A stretch of 64,000 nucleotides of DNA from NCBI GenBank assembly GCA_016710465.1, contig JADJVS010000001.1, positions 52,555-116,554 on the forward strand, given 5' to 3'. The notes below the pieces were generated by a model that did no database searches, was not told where the DNA came from, and was given only the letters and a program-made list of their open reading frames with translations. Shown here in pieces: positions 10,060-18,211 of the stretch; the first letter of the stretch is position 1, and every line of letters begins with the position of its first letter. This stretch comes from Sulfuritalea sp. GTDB taxonomy: Bacteria; Pseudomonadota; Gammaproteobacteria; Burkholderiales; Rhodocyclaceae. The translations under genes and the position numbers were made by a program.

Positions 10060-10563
10060 TCAGCCAAGCGCCTTCAGCGCCGCGTCGTAATCCGGCTCCT
10101 GCGCGATCTCGGGCACCATCTGGCTGTGCACTACCTTGTCATTCTCGTCGAGCACGACCACCGCGCGCACGGTCAGGCCGACCATCGGCCCTTCGGCGAA
10201 GGCCACGCCCCAGTCCTTCATGAACTCGGGATGGCGGAAGGTCGAAAGGTGCGCGACGTTGGCCAGTCCCTCCATGTCGCAGAAGCGCTTGGCGGCAAAC
10301 GGCAGGTCGCCCGAAACACACAGCACCACGGTATTGGCCAGGCTGCCGGCGGCCTCGTTGAACTTGCGCGTGGATTTGGCGCAGGTCGGCGTGTCGATGC
10401 TGGGATAGATGTTGAGCACCTTGCGCTTGCCGGCAAAGTCCTTGAGACCAACATCGGCCAGCGTGCCGCTGGTCAAGGTCATAGCCGGGGCCTTGGCGCC
10501 GACACCGGGAAAATCGCCGTCGACGCGAACCGGATTGCCGCGCAGGGTGATGGTTGTACTCAT
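10060..10563 (-). CDS. tpx: Thiol peroxidase (atypical 2-Cys peroxiredoxin)
   Basis: 167 residues, the normal Tpx length. The peroxidatic cysteine is Cys61 in PSIDTPTC and the resolving cysteine Cys95 in RFC, the same numbers as E. coli Tpx. It reduces hydroperoxides using thioredoxin, probably in the cytoplasm or periplasm; no signal peptide is seen. A GAGGAG ribosome binding site precedes the start. It lies convergent to the LuxC-like gene (106 bp apart) and 42 bp downstream of tatD on the same strand. Confidence 0.97.
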   Translation of the reverse strand: MSTTITLRGNPVRVDGDFPGVGAKAPAMTLTSGTLADVGLKDFAGKRKVLNIYPSIDTPTCAKSTRKFNEAAGSLANTVVLCVSGDLPFAAKRFCDMEGLANVAHLSTFRHPEFMKDWGVAFAEGPMVGLTVRAVVVLDENDKVVHSQMVPEIAQEPDYDAALKALG

Positions 10564-10605
10564 ATGTAGCTCCTCTCTGGGGTGGTGGTTGGGGGATACG
10601 GGAAA

Positions 10606-11379
10606 TCAGTGTAACCGAGCAAGACGCGGAAGTACCGCGTTGGCATTTGCCGAGGTAGCCGCGGCCAGATCCTCCACCGCCAAACCACGCAACGCCGCCA
10701 TGGCCAGCGCGATCCCCGGCAACTGGTCGGGTGAATTGCGCCCGCCGGCCAGCCAGGCCGGCGGGATGTCCGGCGCATCCGTCTCCAGCACGATGGCATC
10801 GAGCGGCAGGGTCGCGGCCAACTCACGGATGCGATTCGCGCGAGGAAAGCTCATGGCGCCGCCGAACCCCAGTTTGAAGCCCAGCTTGATGAATTCGTCG
10901 GCCTGCTGCCGGCTGCCGTTGAAGGCATGTGCAATGCCGCCGGGCACGGGGCACCGGCGCAGGTGCTTGAGCACCTGGTCGATGGCCCGCCGCACATGCA
11001 GCAGGACCGGCAGGCCGGCGTCGCGAGCGATTTCAAGTTGGGCACCGAACCAGAACTCCTGGCGCGCATCATCGCTCGCCTCGATGAAGCGATCGAGCCC
11101 GATTTCACCGACCGCCACGGGCTGTTCGCGTTGGATGATTTCACGCAGGACGTCGAGGTCCGGCTCGCGGGCGCGATCGACATACATCGGATGGATGCCG
11201 TAGGCCGGCCGGCAGCCAGCGAACTCCCGGCATACCGAAGCCACGGCGCCGAAATTCGCGCGCTCCACGGCCGGCACCACGATACGGCCGACACCGGCGG
11301 CCGCGGCCGCGTCTGCCACGGCATCCCGATCGGCATCAAACTCGGCCGCATCGAGATGGCAGTGGGTGTCAACCAGCAT
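10606..11379 (-). CDS. TatD-family metal-dependent hydrolase/DNase
   Basis: 257 residues. The TatD metal motif DTHCHLD is at the N-terminus, VGEIGLD near 92, HVRRA near 128, HAFNGS near 150 and ETDAP near 200. Family members are 3'-5' exonucleases or related hydrolases acting on DNA or on peptidyl substrates. It starts 3 bp after the iscX stop, so it probably belongs to the tail of the isc transcript. Closest E. coli equivalents are YjjV/YcfH/TatD; I cannot tell which. Confidence 0.9.
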   Translation of the reverse strand: MLVDTHCHLDAAEFDADRDAVADAAAAAGVGRIVVPAVERANFGAVASVCREFAGCRPAYGIHPMYVDRAREPDLDVLREIIQREQPVAVGEIGLDRFIEASDDARQEFWFGAQLEIARDAGLPVLLHVRRAIDQVLKHLRRCPVPGGIAHAFNGSRQQADEFIKLGFKLGFGGAMSFPRANRIRELAATLPLDAIVLETDAPDIPPAWLAGGRNSPDQLPGIALAMAALRGLAVEDLAAATSANANAVLPRLARLH

Positions 11380-11382
11380 GGC

Positions 11383-11577
11383 CTACCCGACTTCGTCGAT
11401 CCAGGCCTGCTGGATGGCTTCGAGCTTCTTCTCGCCGCAATGGCTTTCACTTTCCTCGAAGCCCGGAAGCTCCATGACCCAGGTCATCAGGTCGACGAAA
11501 TTGATGCGCGTCGGATCGACGTCAGGGTGCGCATCGGCAAGCTGAATCGCAATCTCCAGGGAGTCTGTCCACTTCAC
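11383..11577 (-). CDS. iscX: Fe-S cluster assembly protein IscX
   Basis: 64-residue acidic helical protein, the standard IscX size, with KWTDSLEIA, HPDVDPTRINFVDLMTWV and the C-terminal AIQQAWIDEV. IscX binds IscS and iron and tunes cluster assembly by competing with frataxin. The start is GTG 11577, which overlaps the fdx stop (GTGA). An in-frame upstream ATG at 11664 would add 29 residues of no IscX likeness, read from inside fdx. The position behind fdx is the conserved one. Confidence 0.93.
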   Translation of the reverse strand: MKWTDSLEIAIQLADAHPDVDPTRINFVDLMTWVMELPGFEESESHCGEKKLEAIQQAWIDEVG

Positions 11578-11921
11578 TTTTTCGAGTGCCCTTCCTTGAC
11601 CATGTTGATGGTGTATTTCGGAATCTCGATCACCAGCGGCGTCTGCCCGACCACGGCCTGGCACGAGAGGCGCGAACTTGGCTCAAGGCCCCATGCCTTG
11701 TCGAGCAAGTCTTCCTCGAGCTCCTCGGCCTCGCCCAGGGAATTGAATCCCTCGCGAATCACGACGTGGCAGGTGGTGCAGGCGCATGATTTCTCGCAGG
11801 CGTGCTCAATCTCGATGTCATTGGCGAGCAGCGCGTCGCAGATCGTGGTGCCCGGCGCGGCATCGAGCACGGCGCCGTCCGGACAAAGCTCGACATGGGG
11901 AAGGATGATGATCTGGGTCAT
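11574..11921 (-). CDS. fdx: ISC-type [2Fe-2S] ferredoxin
   Basis: 115 residues. The cluster ligands Cys42, Cys48, Cys51 (CEKSCACTTC) and Cys87 (RLSC) fall at the same positions as in E. coli Fdx. It supplies electrons for sulfur reduction and cluster coupling on IscU. The start overlaps the hscA stop by four bases (ATGA), and its own stop overlaps the iscX start, showing translational coupling. Confidence 0.97.
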   Translation of the reverse strand: MTQIIILPHVELCPDGAVLDAAPGTTICDALLANDIEIEHACEKSCACTTCHVVIREGFNSLGEAEELEEDLLDKAWGLEPSSRLSCQAVVGQTPLVIEIPKYTINMVKEGHSKK

Positions 11922-13792
11922 GCGTCGAGTCCAATCTGGTCGATCTTCTTGCCGGCCAGCGCCTTGCTGACGTTCTTGTTCATGCGCCGTGCGGCAAACT
12001 CGTTGGTGCCCTTGCTCAGCGCATCCATGGCCTGATCGATGGCGCGCCGATCGTCGCCCATCACCGCCGCCTGCAGACGCACGATGGCGTTGTCGATATA
12101 ACTGCGTTCCTCGGCCGACAACAGTTCGGCATCGTCCTTGAGCGCCGAAGCCACCGCCTCTATCAGGCGCTGGGCTTCGACCTGGGCCTCGCGCAGGGCA
12201 CGACGGAAGGCGTCGTCCGAGGCATGGCTGAAGCTGTCCTTGAGCATGGCCGCGATTTCGTCGTCGGAAAGCCCGTAGGAGGGCTTGACCTCGATGCGGG
12301 CCTCATGACCGGTCGTCTGCTCGCGCGCCGTCACCGACAGCAGGCCGTCAGCATCGACCTGGAAGCTGACGCGTATCCGCGCCGCGCCGGCCACCATCGG
12401 CGGTATGCCGCGCAGTTCGAACCGCGCCAGGCTGCGGCAATCGGAAACCAGCTCGCGCTCGCCCTGTACCACGTGCACCGCGAGCGCGGTCTGGCCGTCC
12501 TTGTAGGTGGTGAACTCCTGGGCACGGGCGATCGGTATCGTGCTGTTGCGCGGAATCACCTTTTCCACCAGCCCGCCCATGGTTTCCAGTCCGAGCGACA
12601 GCGGGATCACGTCGAGCAGCAGCCAATCGTCACCGGCGGAGCGATTGCCCGCCAGCAGGTTGGCCTGGATCGCCGCGCCCAGCGCAACCACTTTGTCCGG
12701 GTCGAGGTTGTTGAGCGGCTCCTGGCGAAAGAACTCGCCGACGGCGTGCTGGATCTGCGGCATGCGCGTCGAGCCACCAACCATCACCACGCCCTTGATG
12801 TCTTCCGCCGCAAGGCCGGCGTCGCGCAAGGCCTTGCGCGTCGGTACCAGGGTCTTCTGCACCAGGGTGCGGGTGATCTCGGTGAAGATATCGGTGGTCA
12901 GGGTGACATCGACATACTCGCCGCTGCCGAGCTTGACCGTGATCGGCGCCTCGTCGTGCTGCGAGAGATATTCCTTGGCTTCACGCGCCCGCACCTGCAG
13001 CAGGCGCACATCGTGTGGCGACAGCGGCGCCAGGCCGGCCTGCTCGATGATCCAGCAGAAGACGCGGTGATCGAAATCATCGCCGCCCAGAGCCGAATCG
13101 CCGCCCGTCGCCATCACCTCGAAGACGCCCTTGGACAAGCGCAGGATGGAAACGTCAAACGTGCCGCCGCCGAGGTCGAATACCGCATAGACGCCCTCGG
13201 CGCCATTGTCGAGACCGTAGGCGATGGCGGCGGCCGTCGGCTCGTTGAGCAGGCGCAGCAAATTCAAGCCGGCGAGGCGTGCGGCGTCCTTGGTGGCCTG
13301 GCGTTGGGCGTCGTCAAAATAGGCGGGCACGGTGATCACCACGCCGGTCAACTCGCCGCCGAGCGAGGCCTCCGCCCGGTGGCGCAAGACCTTGAGCACT
13401 TCGGCCGAAACCTCCACCGGACTCTTGATCCCCTGCGCGGTTTTCAGCTTGACCATGCCTTCGGCGTCGATGAAATCGTAGGGCAGCATTTCGACGTGGG
13501 CGATGTCCTTGCGGCCTCGGCCCATGAAGCGTTTGGCCGAAACCACCGTATTGCGCGGATCGGACGCCTGATGGCTCTGTGCCACGTAACCGACTTCGAT
13601 CTCGCCGCCGGCGGCATAGCGCACGATCGACGGCAACAACGGCCGGCCGCGCTCGTCGTTGAGCACCACGCTCATGCCGCTGCGCACCGTGGCTACCAGT
13701 GAATTGGTGGTGCCCAGGTCGATGCCGACCGCAAGCCGATGTTCGTGGGGAGCCGCCGATTCTCCGGGCTCCGCGATTTGAAGGAGTGCCAT
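11918..13792 (-). CDS. hscA: Fe-S biogenesis Hsp70 chaperone HscA
   Basis: 624-residue Hsp70. The ATPase signature GIDLGTTNSLVA is at about 23, FDLGGGTFDVS near 205 and VVMVGGSTRMPQ near 340. The substrate-binding domain and helical lid follow. HscA recognises the LPPVK motif of IscU (present here in IscU residues 99-103) and drives cluster transfer with HscB. The N-terminus carries a short extension (MALLQIAEPGES) typical of HscA and absent from DnaK. It lies 50 bp behind hscB. Confidence 0.97.
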   Translation of the reverse strand: MALLQIAEPGESAAPHEHRLAVGIDLGTTNSLVATVRSGMSVVLNDERGRPLLPSIVRYAAGGEIEVGYVAQSHQASDPRNTVVSAKRFMGRGRKDIAHVEMLPYDFIDAEGMVKLKTAQGIKSPVEVSAEVLKVLRHRAEASLGGELTGVVITVPAYFDDAQRQATKDAARLAGLNLLRLLNEPTAAAIAYGLDNGAEGVYAVFDLGGGTFDVSILRLSKGVFEVMATGGDSALGGDDFDHRVFCWIIEQAGLAPLSPHDVRLLQVRAREAKEYLSQHDEAPITVKLGSGEYVDVTLTTDIFTEITRTLVQKTLVPTRKALRDAGLAAEDIKGVVMVGGSTRMPQIQHAVGEFFRQEPLNNLDPDKVVALGAAIQANLLAGNRSAGDDWLLLDVIPLSLGLETMGGLVEKVIPRNSTIPIARAQEFTTYKDGQTALAVHVVQGERELVSDCRSLARFELRGIPPMVAGAARIRVSFQVDADGLLSVTAREQTTGHEARIEVKPSYGLSDDEIAAMLKDSFSHASDDAFRRALREAQVEAQRLIEAVASALKDDAELLSAEERSYIDNAIVRLQAAVMGDDRRAIDQAMDALSKGTNEFAARRMNKNVSKALAGKKIDQIGLDA

Positions 13793-13842
13793 GTGCTGTA
13801 ATCAGTGGCGCCCTTGCAGGCGCTTCGGTCTATTCGTAAGTA

Positions 13843-14385
13843 TCAGGCCAGTACGGCCTCGAGCGCGTCATCGATCTCGTGCAACAGCTTTTCCTGAAAC
13901 ATTAGTTGGCGGACAAGCTCGGCTGCCACCGGGAAATCCTGCCGCGTGTCGATCAGCTCCTGCAGGCGCTGGTATTCCCCCTTCATCTCGGAGACCAGCG
14001 TGCGGCGCAAACCGTCAAGCGCCGTGTCGTCAGCGCCGACTCTTGCCTCAGCCACAGCCTCGCGCAACTCCATCTGCGCCACCAGGAATTCCATGGGCAT
14101 GGACGTATTGCTTTCGACCTGGGCATCGTGCCCCTGCAACTGCAGCAGGTAGCGCGCGCGGGCCAAAGGCGACTTCAGGGTCTGATAGGCCTCGTTAACC
14201 CTTGTCGCCCACTGCATGGCCAGACGCTGATTGGCCTCGGATCCCTGCGCGTGCTTGTCGGGATGCACCTGGGCCTGGATGTCACGGAAGCGTGTTTCCA
14301 GCGCCGCCGCATCGATGCCCTGTGCGCGCGCCAGGCCAAACAGGGCGAAGTAGTCGGCGGAAAAATCCAGCGGAAAGGTCGTCAC
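13843..14385 (-). CDS. hscB: Fe-S biogenesis J-domain co-chaperone HscB
   Basis: 180 residues. The J-domain occupies about residues 10-80 with HPDK at 41-44. The C-terminal helical bundle (MEFLVAQMELREAV...) is the IscU-binding part of HscB. It delivers IscU to HscA and stimulates its ATPase. 13 bp behind iscA in the isc operon. Confidence 0.96.
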   Translation of the reverse strand: MTTFPLDFSADYFALFGLARAQGIDAAALETRFRDIQAQVHPDKHAQGSEANQRLAMQWATRVNEAYQTLKSPLARARYLLQLQGHDAQVESNTSMPMEFLVAQMELREAVAEARVGADDTALDGLRRTLVSEMKGEYQRLQELIDTRQDFPVAAELVRQLMFQEKLLHEIDDALEAVLA

Positions 14386-14398
14386 GACAACCCGAGGC

Positions 14399-14806
14399 TC
14401 AAACGTTGAAGGACTCGCCGCAGCCGCAGGCGTCCTTGACGTTCGGGTTGTTGAACTTGAAGCCCTCGTTGAGGCCTTCTCGCGCGTAGTCGAGCTCGGT
14501 GCCGGAAAGATAGGGCAGGCTCTTGGGATCGACCAGCACCTTCACCCCGTGACTGATGAACTCGATGTCCTCTGGATTCGGGCCGTCGGCGAATTCAAGC
14601 TTGTAGGCCATGCCCGAGCAACCGGAGGTACGCACACCAAGGCGGATGCCGATACCCTTGCCGCGCTTGGCGAGGAACTTGGCGATGTGATCGGCGGCCC
14701 GCGGCGACAGCGTTACCGGGCTGGCACGCTCGGCACCCTGCCATCCGGCGGGAACCGCCTGTGCTTGGGATGCGGCCTCGGGACTGGTCGTGGTACATGC
14801 GCTCAT
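14399..14806 (-). CDS. iscA: A-type Fe-S carrier IscA
   Basis: 135 residues from ATG 14806, two bases after the iscU stop. The A-type core begins near residue 30 (VTLSPRAADHI) with the three cluster cysteines in SGCSGM and ACGCGESF. The typical IscA is about 107 residues; the extra ~28 N-terminal residues (alanine/serine/glutamine-rich) are unusual and probably disordered. A still longer opening to 15007 runs inside iscU and is not credible. It delivers clusters to apoproteins. Confidence 0.93.
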   Translation of the reverse strand: MSACTTTSPEAASQAQAVPAGWQGAERASPVTLSPRAADHIAKFLAKRGKGIGIRLGVRTSGCSGMAYKLEFADGPNPEDIEFISHGVKVLVDPKSLPYLSGTELDYAREGLNEGFKFNNPNVKDACGCGESFNV

Positions 14807-14808
14807 GG

Positions 14809-15192
14809 TCAGGCTCCGTGCTTCTTCTTGTAGTCGGCCACCGCCGCCTTGATCGCATCCTCGGCAAGGATGGAACAGTGGATCTTGACCGGCGGCAAGG
14901 CGAGTTCCTCGGCGATCTGGGTGTTCTTGATTTCCAGTGCCTGGTCGATGGTCTTGCCCTTGACCCATTCCGTCACCAGCGAGGAGGAGGCGATGGCCGA
15001 GCCGCAACCATAGGTCTTGAACTTGGCGTCCTCGATGACGCCGTCCTTGCCGACCTTGAGCTGGAGCTTCATCACGTCGCCGCAGGCCGGAGCGCCGACC
15101 ATGCCGGTGGCGACGCCTTCGTCGTCCTTGGCGAAGGAGCCGACGTTGCGCGGATTTTCGTAATGCTCGAGTACTTTTTCGCTATATGCCAT
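14809..15192 (-). CDS. iscU: Fe-S cluster scaffold IscU
   Basis: 127 residues. The scaffold ligands Cys37, Asp39, Cys63, His105 and Cys106 are all present at the E. coli IscU positions, and LPPVK (99-103) is the HscA recognition site. It receives sulfur from IscS and assembles [2Fe-2S]/[4Fe-4S] clusters. Ten bases separate it from iscS. Confidence 0.98.
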   Translation of the reverse strand: MAYSEKVLEHYENPRNVGSFAKDDEGVATGMVGAPACGDVMKLQLKVGKDGVIEDAKFKTYGCGSAIASSSLVTEWVKGKTIDQALEIKNTQIAEELALPPVKIHCSILAEDAIKAAVADYKKKHGA

Positions 15193-15202
15193 GATGGTTT
15201 CC

Positions 15203-16426
15203 TTAGTGAGCAGCCCATTGCACGGAGTTCAAATCAACGCCGTCCTTGTACATTTCCCACAGCGGCGACAGATCGCGCAGCTTGCCCAGCTTGTCGTGCA
15301 ACAGCTTGATCGTGAAATCGATTTCCTCTTCGGTAGTGAAGCGGCCGAGGGTGAAGCGGATCGAGCTGTGCGCCAGTTCGTCCGAACGTCCCAGCGAGCG
15401 CAGCACATAGGACGGCTCCAGGCTGGCCGAGGTGCAGGCCGAACCGGAGGACACCGCGATGTCCTTGATCGCCATGATCAGCGACTCGCCCTCGACGAAG
15501 TTGAAACTGACATTGAGGTTGTGCGGCACACGCTGCTCGATGTCGCCATTGACGTAGGTTTCCTCGATATCCATGAGGCCCCTGAGCAATTTGTCGCGCA
15601 GCATGCGGATGCGCTCATTCTCGGTAGCCATTTCCTCGCGCGCAAGACGGAAAGACTCGCCCATGCCGATGATCTGGTGCGTCGCCAGGGTGCCCGAACG
15701 CATGCCGCGCTCGTGGCCGCCGCCATGCATCTGAGCTTCCAGCCGGACGCGCGGTTTGCGCCTGACGTAGAGCGCGCCAATACCCTTGGGACCATAGGTC
15801 TTGTGCGCGCAGAAGGACATCAGGTCGACCTTCAGCTTGGACAGGTCGATCGGCATCTTGCCCGTGGCCTGCGCCGCATCGACGTGGAAGATCACGCCCT
15901 TTTCGCGACAGATCTCGCCGATTTCGGCGATCGGCTGGATCACGCCTATCTCGTTGTTCACTGCCATCACCGATGCCACGACGGTATCCGGGCGCAGCGC
16001 TGCCTTGAACTGCTCGACAGTGATCAGCCCGTTTTCCTGCGGCGTCAGGTAGGTCGCCTCGAAGCCCTGGCGTTCCAGTTCCTTGACCGTATCGAGCACG
16101 GCCTTGTGTTCGGTGGACACCGTGATGATGTGCTTGCCCTTGGTGCCGGCGTAGAAGTGCGCCGCACCCTTGATGGCGAGGTTGTTCGATTCGGTGGCGC
16201 CCGAGGTCCAGATGATTTCCTTGGCATCGGCGCCGACCAGCGCCGCGACCTGCTCGCGCGCCTCCTCGACGGCCTTCTCGGCGTCCCAGCCATAGACATG
16301 GGAGCGCGAGGCCGGGTTGCCGAAATGCTCGGTCAACCAGGGAATCATCTTCGCCGCCACGCGCGGATCAACCGGGGTGGTGGCCGAGTAGTCGAGATAC
16401 ACCGGCAGTTTCATGCCTGAATCCAT
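15203..16426 (-). CDS. iscS: Cysteine desulfurase IscS
   Basis: 407 residues with the class V aminotransferase fold. The PLP lysine is in CAHKTYGPKG, and the mobile-loop catalytic cysteine in SSGSACTSASLEPSYV is the IscS-type long loop. Its C-terminus contacts IscU. I chose ATG 16426 (MDSGMKLPVYL) because a GGAG lies nine bases before it; ATG 16414 (MKLPVYL) matches the E. coli start but has no ribosome binding site. Between iscS2 (16 bp gap) and iscU. Confidence 0.96.
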   Translation of the reverse strand: MDSGMKLPVYLDYSATTPVDPRVAAKMIPWLTEHFGNPASRSHVYGWDAEKAVEEAREQVAALVGADAKEIIWTSGATESNNLAIKGAAHFYAGTKGKHIITVSTEHKAVLDTVKELERQGFEATYLTPQENGLITVEQFKAALRPDTVVASVMAVNNEIGVIQPIAEIGEICREKGVIFHVDAAQATGKMPIDLSKLKVDLMSFCAHKTYGPKGIGALYVRRKPRVRLEAQMHGGGHERGMRSGTLATHQIIGMGESFRLAREEMATENERIRMLRDKLLRGLMDIEETYVNGDIEQRVPHNLNVSFNFVEGESLIMAIKDIAVSSGSACTSASLEPSYVLRSLGRSDELAHSSIRFTLGRFTTEEEIDFTIKLLHDKLGKLRDLSPLWEMYKDGVDLNSVQWAAH

Positions 16427-16442
16427 TGACGATTTCTCCAGT

Positions 16443-17600
16443 TCAGCGAACAAGGGCCGTCAGACCCCTGAGTTGCAGGATTGTAGTGTTCAAGGCGCCC
16501 AGAAAATCACGCACCTGAACAAGGGTATTGTCCGCACCAAGGCTGACGCGCACCGCGGCACGCGCCAGTTCCGGCGCCACGCCCATCGCCAGCAGCACAT
16601 GCGAGGGCTCTGGATTGGCGCTGGAACATGCGGCACCGGCGGCGACCGCGAAACCGGCACGGTCAAGCTTGCCGACCAGGGTTTCGCCGTCGACGCCATC
16701 GAAGGCAAAGTAGCAGGTATTCGGCAAACGCTCGGCACCGGCGGAAAAGATCGTCGCGCATTGCGCCAGCAGGCCGGATTCCAGTTCCGTCCGTAGCGCC
16801 GACAACTCGCTTATCCGCCGGTCGAGTCGCGATGCCGCGAGTTCGGCGGCGATCCCGAAACCAACGATCGCCGCGACATTCTCGGTACCGGAACGCATGC
16901 CGCGTTCATGCCCGCCCCCGGCGATCAGCGCTTGCAGCTCGACGCGCTTGTCAAGCACCAGCGCCCCGGCGCCCTTGGGCCCGCCCAGCTTGTGGGCCGA
17001 GAGCGTCATGGCATGCACGCCGGCGGCATTGAGCGCGCGGAAATCAAGCCTCATGCGACCGCAGGCCTGTACCGCATCGGTATGGAACCATGCCCGCGCC
17101 GAGGCGGCCCGCGCCGCCAGCCCGGCCACGTCCTGCACCGCGCCGGTTTCGTTATTGGCCAGCATCACCGATACCAGGGCCGGCTTGTCGGCAAGTGCTG
17201 CTTGAAAGTCGGCGCCGGCGACACGGCAATTGTCATCCACTTCGACTTCGCGCAGCCGCCAACCTGACTGTCGCAAAGCCTTTGCCGGCTCGCGCACGCA
17301 GGGGTGCTCAATGGCGGAGATCGCGATCGTGCCCGGCGACAGGCAGGCGGCCGCGCCCTTGATGAACAGGTTGTTGGCCTCCGAACCCCCGCTGGTGAAC
17401 ACCACCTCGGTGGGATGCGCTCCCACGGCGTGGGCCACGCGCTGCCTCGCCTCGTCGATCGCCCGCCGCGCCGCGCGCCCATAGTCGTGGCGGCTGGATG
17501 CGTTGCCGAACCTCGCATCGAGGTAGGGCAGCATCGCCTCACGCGCCCGCGCATCGAGGGGCGTGGTCGCGTTGTGATCGAAATAGACGGGGGCAAACAT
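16443..17600 (-). CDS. Second cysteine desulfurase, NifS/IscS-like
   Basis: 385-residue class V PLP enzyme, a clear paralogue of IscS: YFDHNATTPLD at the N-terminus, PLP lysine in LSAHKLGGPKGAG, mobile-loop cysteine in AAGAACSSANPEPSHV. It is shorter at the C-terminus and diverges from IscS in the loop, resembling NifS-type enzymes. It lies between iscR and iscS, so it is co-transcribed with the ISC system. It may feed sulfur to IscU or another acceptor; the loop cysteine is kept, so it should be active. Confidence 0.9.
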   Translation of the reverse strand: MFAPVYFDHNATTPLDARAREAMLPYLDARFGNASSRHDYGRAARRAIDEARQRVAHAVGAHPTEVVFTSGGSEANNLFIKGAAACLSPGTIAISAIEHPCVREPAKALRQSGWRLREVEVDDNCRVAGADFQAALADKPALVSVMLANNETGAVQDVAGLAARAASARAWFHTDAVQACGRMRLDFRALNAAGVHAMTLSAHKLGGPKGAGALVLDKRVELQALIAGGGHERGMRSGTENVAAIVGFGIAAELAASRLDRRISELSALRTELESGLLAQCATIFSAGAERLPNTCYFAFDGVDGETLVGKLDRAGFAVAAGAACSSANPEPSHVLLAMGVAPELARAAVRVSLGADNTLVQVRDFLGALNTTILQLRGLTALVR

Positions 17601-17618
17601 CGCGCTTCGCTTCGGCGT

Positions 17619-18110
17619 TCAGGCGGCGGCGAGTTCCTCGGCGGGCCGACGCGAACGACGCAGCGGCCGCTCGTCGTGCAATACCGCCGTCTGGCCGGTA
17701 CGCTCGCGTTGCTGGGCCACAAGCTCGGCCAGCGTGACCGAACTCAGATACTCGAACATCTTTTCGTTGAGGCTGGTCCACAGCTCGTGGGTCATGCAGG
17801 GGCGCTGGTCCTCGGCACAATTGCCCTTGCCGCCGCAGTTGGTGGCATCGAGGGTTTCATCCACGGCATGGATGATCTCGGCAACGGAAACACCCTCCAG
17901 CGGCTTGGCCAGGCAATATCCGCCGCCGGGACCGCGCACGCTGGATACGAGATGGCGGCGACGCAGCTTGCCGAAGAGCTGTTCCAGATAGGAAAGGGAA
18001 ATCTTCTGCCGCTCACTGATCCCGGCCAAGGTGACCGGGCCGGTGTGCTGACGCAGGGCAAGATCGATCATCGCGGTAACGGCAAAGCGGCCTTTGGTGG
18101 TCAGTCTCAT
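17619..18110 (-). CDS. iscR: Fe-S-sensing transcriptional regulator IscR
   Basis: 163 residues of the Rrf2 family: winged helix with MRLTTKGRFAVTAMIDLA at the N-terminus, RGPGGGY wing, and cluster ligands Cys92, Cys98, Cys105 and His108. The E. coli ligands are Cys92, Cys98, Cys104 and His107; here one residue (Pro104) is inserted between the second and third cysteines. The holo-protein normally represses its own operon through type-1 sites; a matching site lies 77 bp upstream. ATG 18110 is chosen over a TTG/ATG-like opening at 18158. Confidence 0.97.
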   Translation of the reverse strand: MRLTTKGRFAVTAMIDLALRQHTGPVTLAGISERQKISLSYLEQLFGKLRRRHLVSSVRGPGGGYCLAKPLEGVSVAEIIHAVDETLDATNCGGKGNCAEDQRPCMTHELWTSLNEKMFEYLSSVTLAELVAQQRERTGQTAVLHDERPLRRSRRPAEELAAA

Positions 18111-18177
18111 GTGTACTCTCCGTAGGGTTATGCACTCGAAAACACATCGGGAAATCAATACCCGAGCATTTCCATCA

Positions 18178-18207
18178 ACTATATTTGGACTTGACCGTTT
18201 TAGTCAA
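18178..18207 (-). promoter_or_regulatory. iscR operon promoter
   Basis: On the minus strand TTGACT (18207-18202) and TATAGT (18183-18178) are separated by 18 nt. Expected start of transcription is about 60 bp before iscR. The -35 region lies inside the IscR-binding palindrome, as in the autoregulated E. coli iscR promoter. Confidence 0.75.
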
Positions 18208-18211
18208 CTAT
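18187..18211 (-). promoter_or_regulatory. Type-1 IscR operator
   Basis: A 25-bp imperfect palindrome whose half sites read ATAGTTGACT and CGGTCAAG on the minus strand. Against the E. coli type-1 IscR consensus as I remember it, about 22 of 25 positions agree. It covers the promoter -35 and runs into the last codons of cysE. Binding by [2Fe-2S]-IscR here would repress the isc operon. Confidence 0.75.

Noticed and set aside
12224..13702. 492-residue plus-strand opening across hscA
   Set aside because: Antisense shadow of a well-conserved Hsp70; composition is arginine/histidine/glutamine-rich as expected from GC-rich complement frames.
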